12,742 bases of DNA from DASUZB01 sp036377075 (GTDB lineage Bacteria; Actinomycetota; CALGFH01). The first letter of the stretch is position 1. Each line of letters starts with the position of its first letter. The position numbers and the translations under genes were made by a program. Positions 11,900-12,742 of the stretch are shown here, piece by piece. A model generated the notes under the pieces. The model was not told where the DNA came from. It searched no databases and saw nothing but the letters and a program-made list of their open reading frames with translations. The stretch lies in contig DASUZB010000080.1 of NCBI GenBank assembly GCA_036377075.1, positions 1 through 12,742 of the forward strand, written 5' to 3'.

Positions 11900-12664
11900 A
11901 TGAGCGGTACGGTCCTGGTCCGCCGGCCCAGCAGCAGGCTGGCCGAGGGCATCGTCACCCACGTCGGCCGGGCCCCGGTCGACGTTGCGCTCGCCCATGC
12001 CCAGCACGCGGCCTACGCCGATGCGCTGGCCACCAACGGTTGGACCGTCCAGCAGGTACCCGCCGCCGACGACTGCCCGGACTCGGTCTTCGTGGAAGAC
12101 ACCGTCGTGGTCTGCGAGGACTTGGCGGTCCTTGCCCACCCCGGCGCGCCCGCGCGCCGTGCCGAGGTCGCCGGCGTCGCGCGGACGGTGCAGGCGATGG
12201 GCCTGCGCACGGCACGCATCGAAGGGCCCGGGGTGCTCGACGGCGGCGACGTGCTGCAGGTCGGCAACACGGTGTACGTGGGACGCGGTGGACGGACCAA
12301 CGGCGAGGGCATCCGCCAGCTGCGCAGGCTGCTGACCCCGCTGGGTCGCACCGTGGTCGCGGTCCCGTTGGGGAGGGTGCTGCACCTGAAATCGGCGGTG
12401 ACCGCGCTGCCCGACGGCACCTTCCTGGTGCTGCCGGGCCTGGTGGCGGCCGAACTGTTCCCGGCGGTGCGCCCGGTCGAGGAGGCGGCCGGAAGCCACG
12501 TCGTGCCGCTGGGTGGGGACAGGGTCCTGATCGCCGCGTCCGCCCCACGCACCGCGAACCTGCTCGACGACCTGGGTCTCACCCCGGTGGTCGTGGACAT
12601 CAGCGAGTTCGAGAAGCTCGAAGGCGGTGTCACCTGCCTGAGCGTGCTGCTGCCGGGACGGTAG
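11900..12664 (+). CDS. Dimethylarginine dimethylaminohydrolase (DDAH)
   Basis: A 254-residue enzyme of the guanidino-modifying/amidinotransferase superfamily, DDAH branch: it hydrolyses N-omega-methylated arginines to citrulline and methylamines. Catalytic and substrate residues line up with the bacterial enzyme: D61, E66 and D67 in PDSVFVEDT, an arginine in APARRAEV (84-91), GGDV (115-118), R132, H162 in VLHLKSAVTAL, and nucleophile C246 in GGVTCLSVL. The length is normal and no defect is visible. The start at ATG 11900 follows AGGAG (11892-11896); a GTG four codons upstream is a weaker option. It stands alone, divergent from the ParB-like gene, with no arginine or citrulline genes beside it in the window. 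Scavenging of methylarginine from protein turnover or the environment is the inferred role. Confidence 0.94.
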   Translation: MSGTVLVRRPSSRLAEGIVTHVGRAPVDVALAHAQHAAYADALATNGWTVQQVPAADDCPDSVFVEDTVVVCEDLAVLAHPGAPARRAEVAGVARTVQAMGLRTARIEGPGVLDGGDVLQVGNTVYVGRGGRTNGEGIRQLRRLLTPLGRTVVAVPLGRVLHLKSAVTALPDGTFLVLPGLVAAELFPAVRPVEEAAGSHVVPLGGDRVLIAASAPRTANLLDDLGLTPVVVDISEFEKLEGGVTCLSVLLPGR

Positions 12665-12707
12665 CGTCCGGGCCGGCCGTTCCCATGCTGACCAGCCTGC
12701 CCGGCCT

Positions 12708-12736
12708 GCCGCCCTCGCGCGGGCGACCCGGGCGGC
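12708..12736 (+). terminator. Candidate terminator after DDAH
   Basis: GCCGCCC-TCGC, loop GCGG, GCGA-(CCC bulge)-GGGCGGC gives an 11-bp GC stem with one three-base bulge, starting 43 bases past the DDAH stop. There is no visible T tract before the window ends. The remaining bases (12665-12742) contain no supportable gene. Confidence 0.35.
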
Positions 12737-12742
12737 GGTGCG

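Noticed and set aside
12684..12742. Open reading from an ATG near 12684 to the window end
   Set aside because: Only about 19 codons are visible, there is no ribosome binding site, and the stretch contains a probable terminator hairpin.

Overview
The window reads as chromosomal DNA of a high-GC actinobacterium (Actinomycetota). Third codon positions are almost all G or C, start-proximal AGGAGG-type ribosome binding sites are common, and several families found here are typical of that phylum: a DGHHR-type ParB-like protein, a response-regulator/thioredoxin-reductase fusion, and a two-component kinase with a cNMP-binding-like domain. The lineage below phylum cannot be settled from the sequence. 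There are no rRNA or tRNA genes, no CRISPR array, no transposase and no phage genes.

Layout. Positions 1-2181 hold three minus-strand genes: the N-terminal part of inorganic pyrophosphatase (ppa, cut by the window edge), a small antibiotic-biosynthesis-monooxygenase-like (ABM) protein, and a 433-residue protein of unknown function that may be translated from a leaderless mRNA. A 79-residue acidic protein (2393-2632, minus) is divergent from a plus-strand cluster of three genes (2928-4526): an acidic protein with a BON-like segment, a DksA/TraR-like protein that has lost all four zinc-finger cysteines, and a YccU-type CoA-binding protein. The cluster looks like a stress or housekeeping accessory set, but that is inference. 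A perfect-armed 40-nt inverted repeat (4725-4764) separates it from the convergent operon 6726->4772. That operon encodes an O-antigen-ligase/polymerase-type membrane protein followed, through an ATGA overlap, by a secreted four-cysteine protein. A further 62-codon frame overlaps the end of the secreted protein gene by GTGA.

The most interesting unit is 6979-10034: two plus-strand genes overlapping by one base (TGATG). The first encodes a receiver (REC) domain, a glutaredoxin-like domain and a thioredoxin-reductase-like flavoprotein domain in one chain. The second encodes a histidine kinase with an N-terminal cyclic-nucleotide-binding-like domain. The redox cysteine pairs expected in both the glutaredoxin-like and reductase domains are absent, while the FAD and NAD(P)H motifs and the receiver phosphorylation site are intact. 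This suggests a phosphorylation-controlled flavoprotein rather than a disulfide reductase. The kinase probably phosphorylates the receiver of its partner.

From 10034 to the end are a membrane-anchored coiled-coil-like protein (minus), a probable remnant of an F420/deazaflavin-type nitroreductase gene (minus), a ParB/sulfiredoxin-superfamily protein with an unusual hydrophobic N terminus (minus), and, divergent from it, a complete dimethylarginine dimethylaminohydrolase (DDAH) gene with all the expected catalytic residues (plus). The last 78 bases hold a possible terminator and no recognisable gene.
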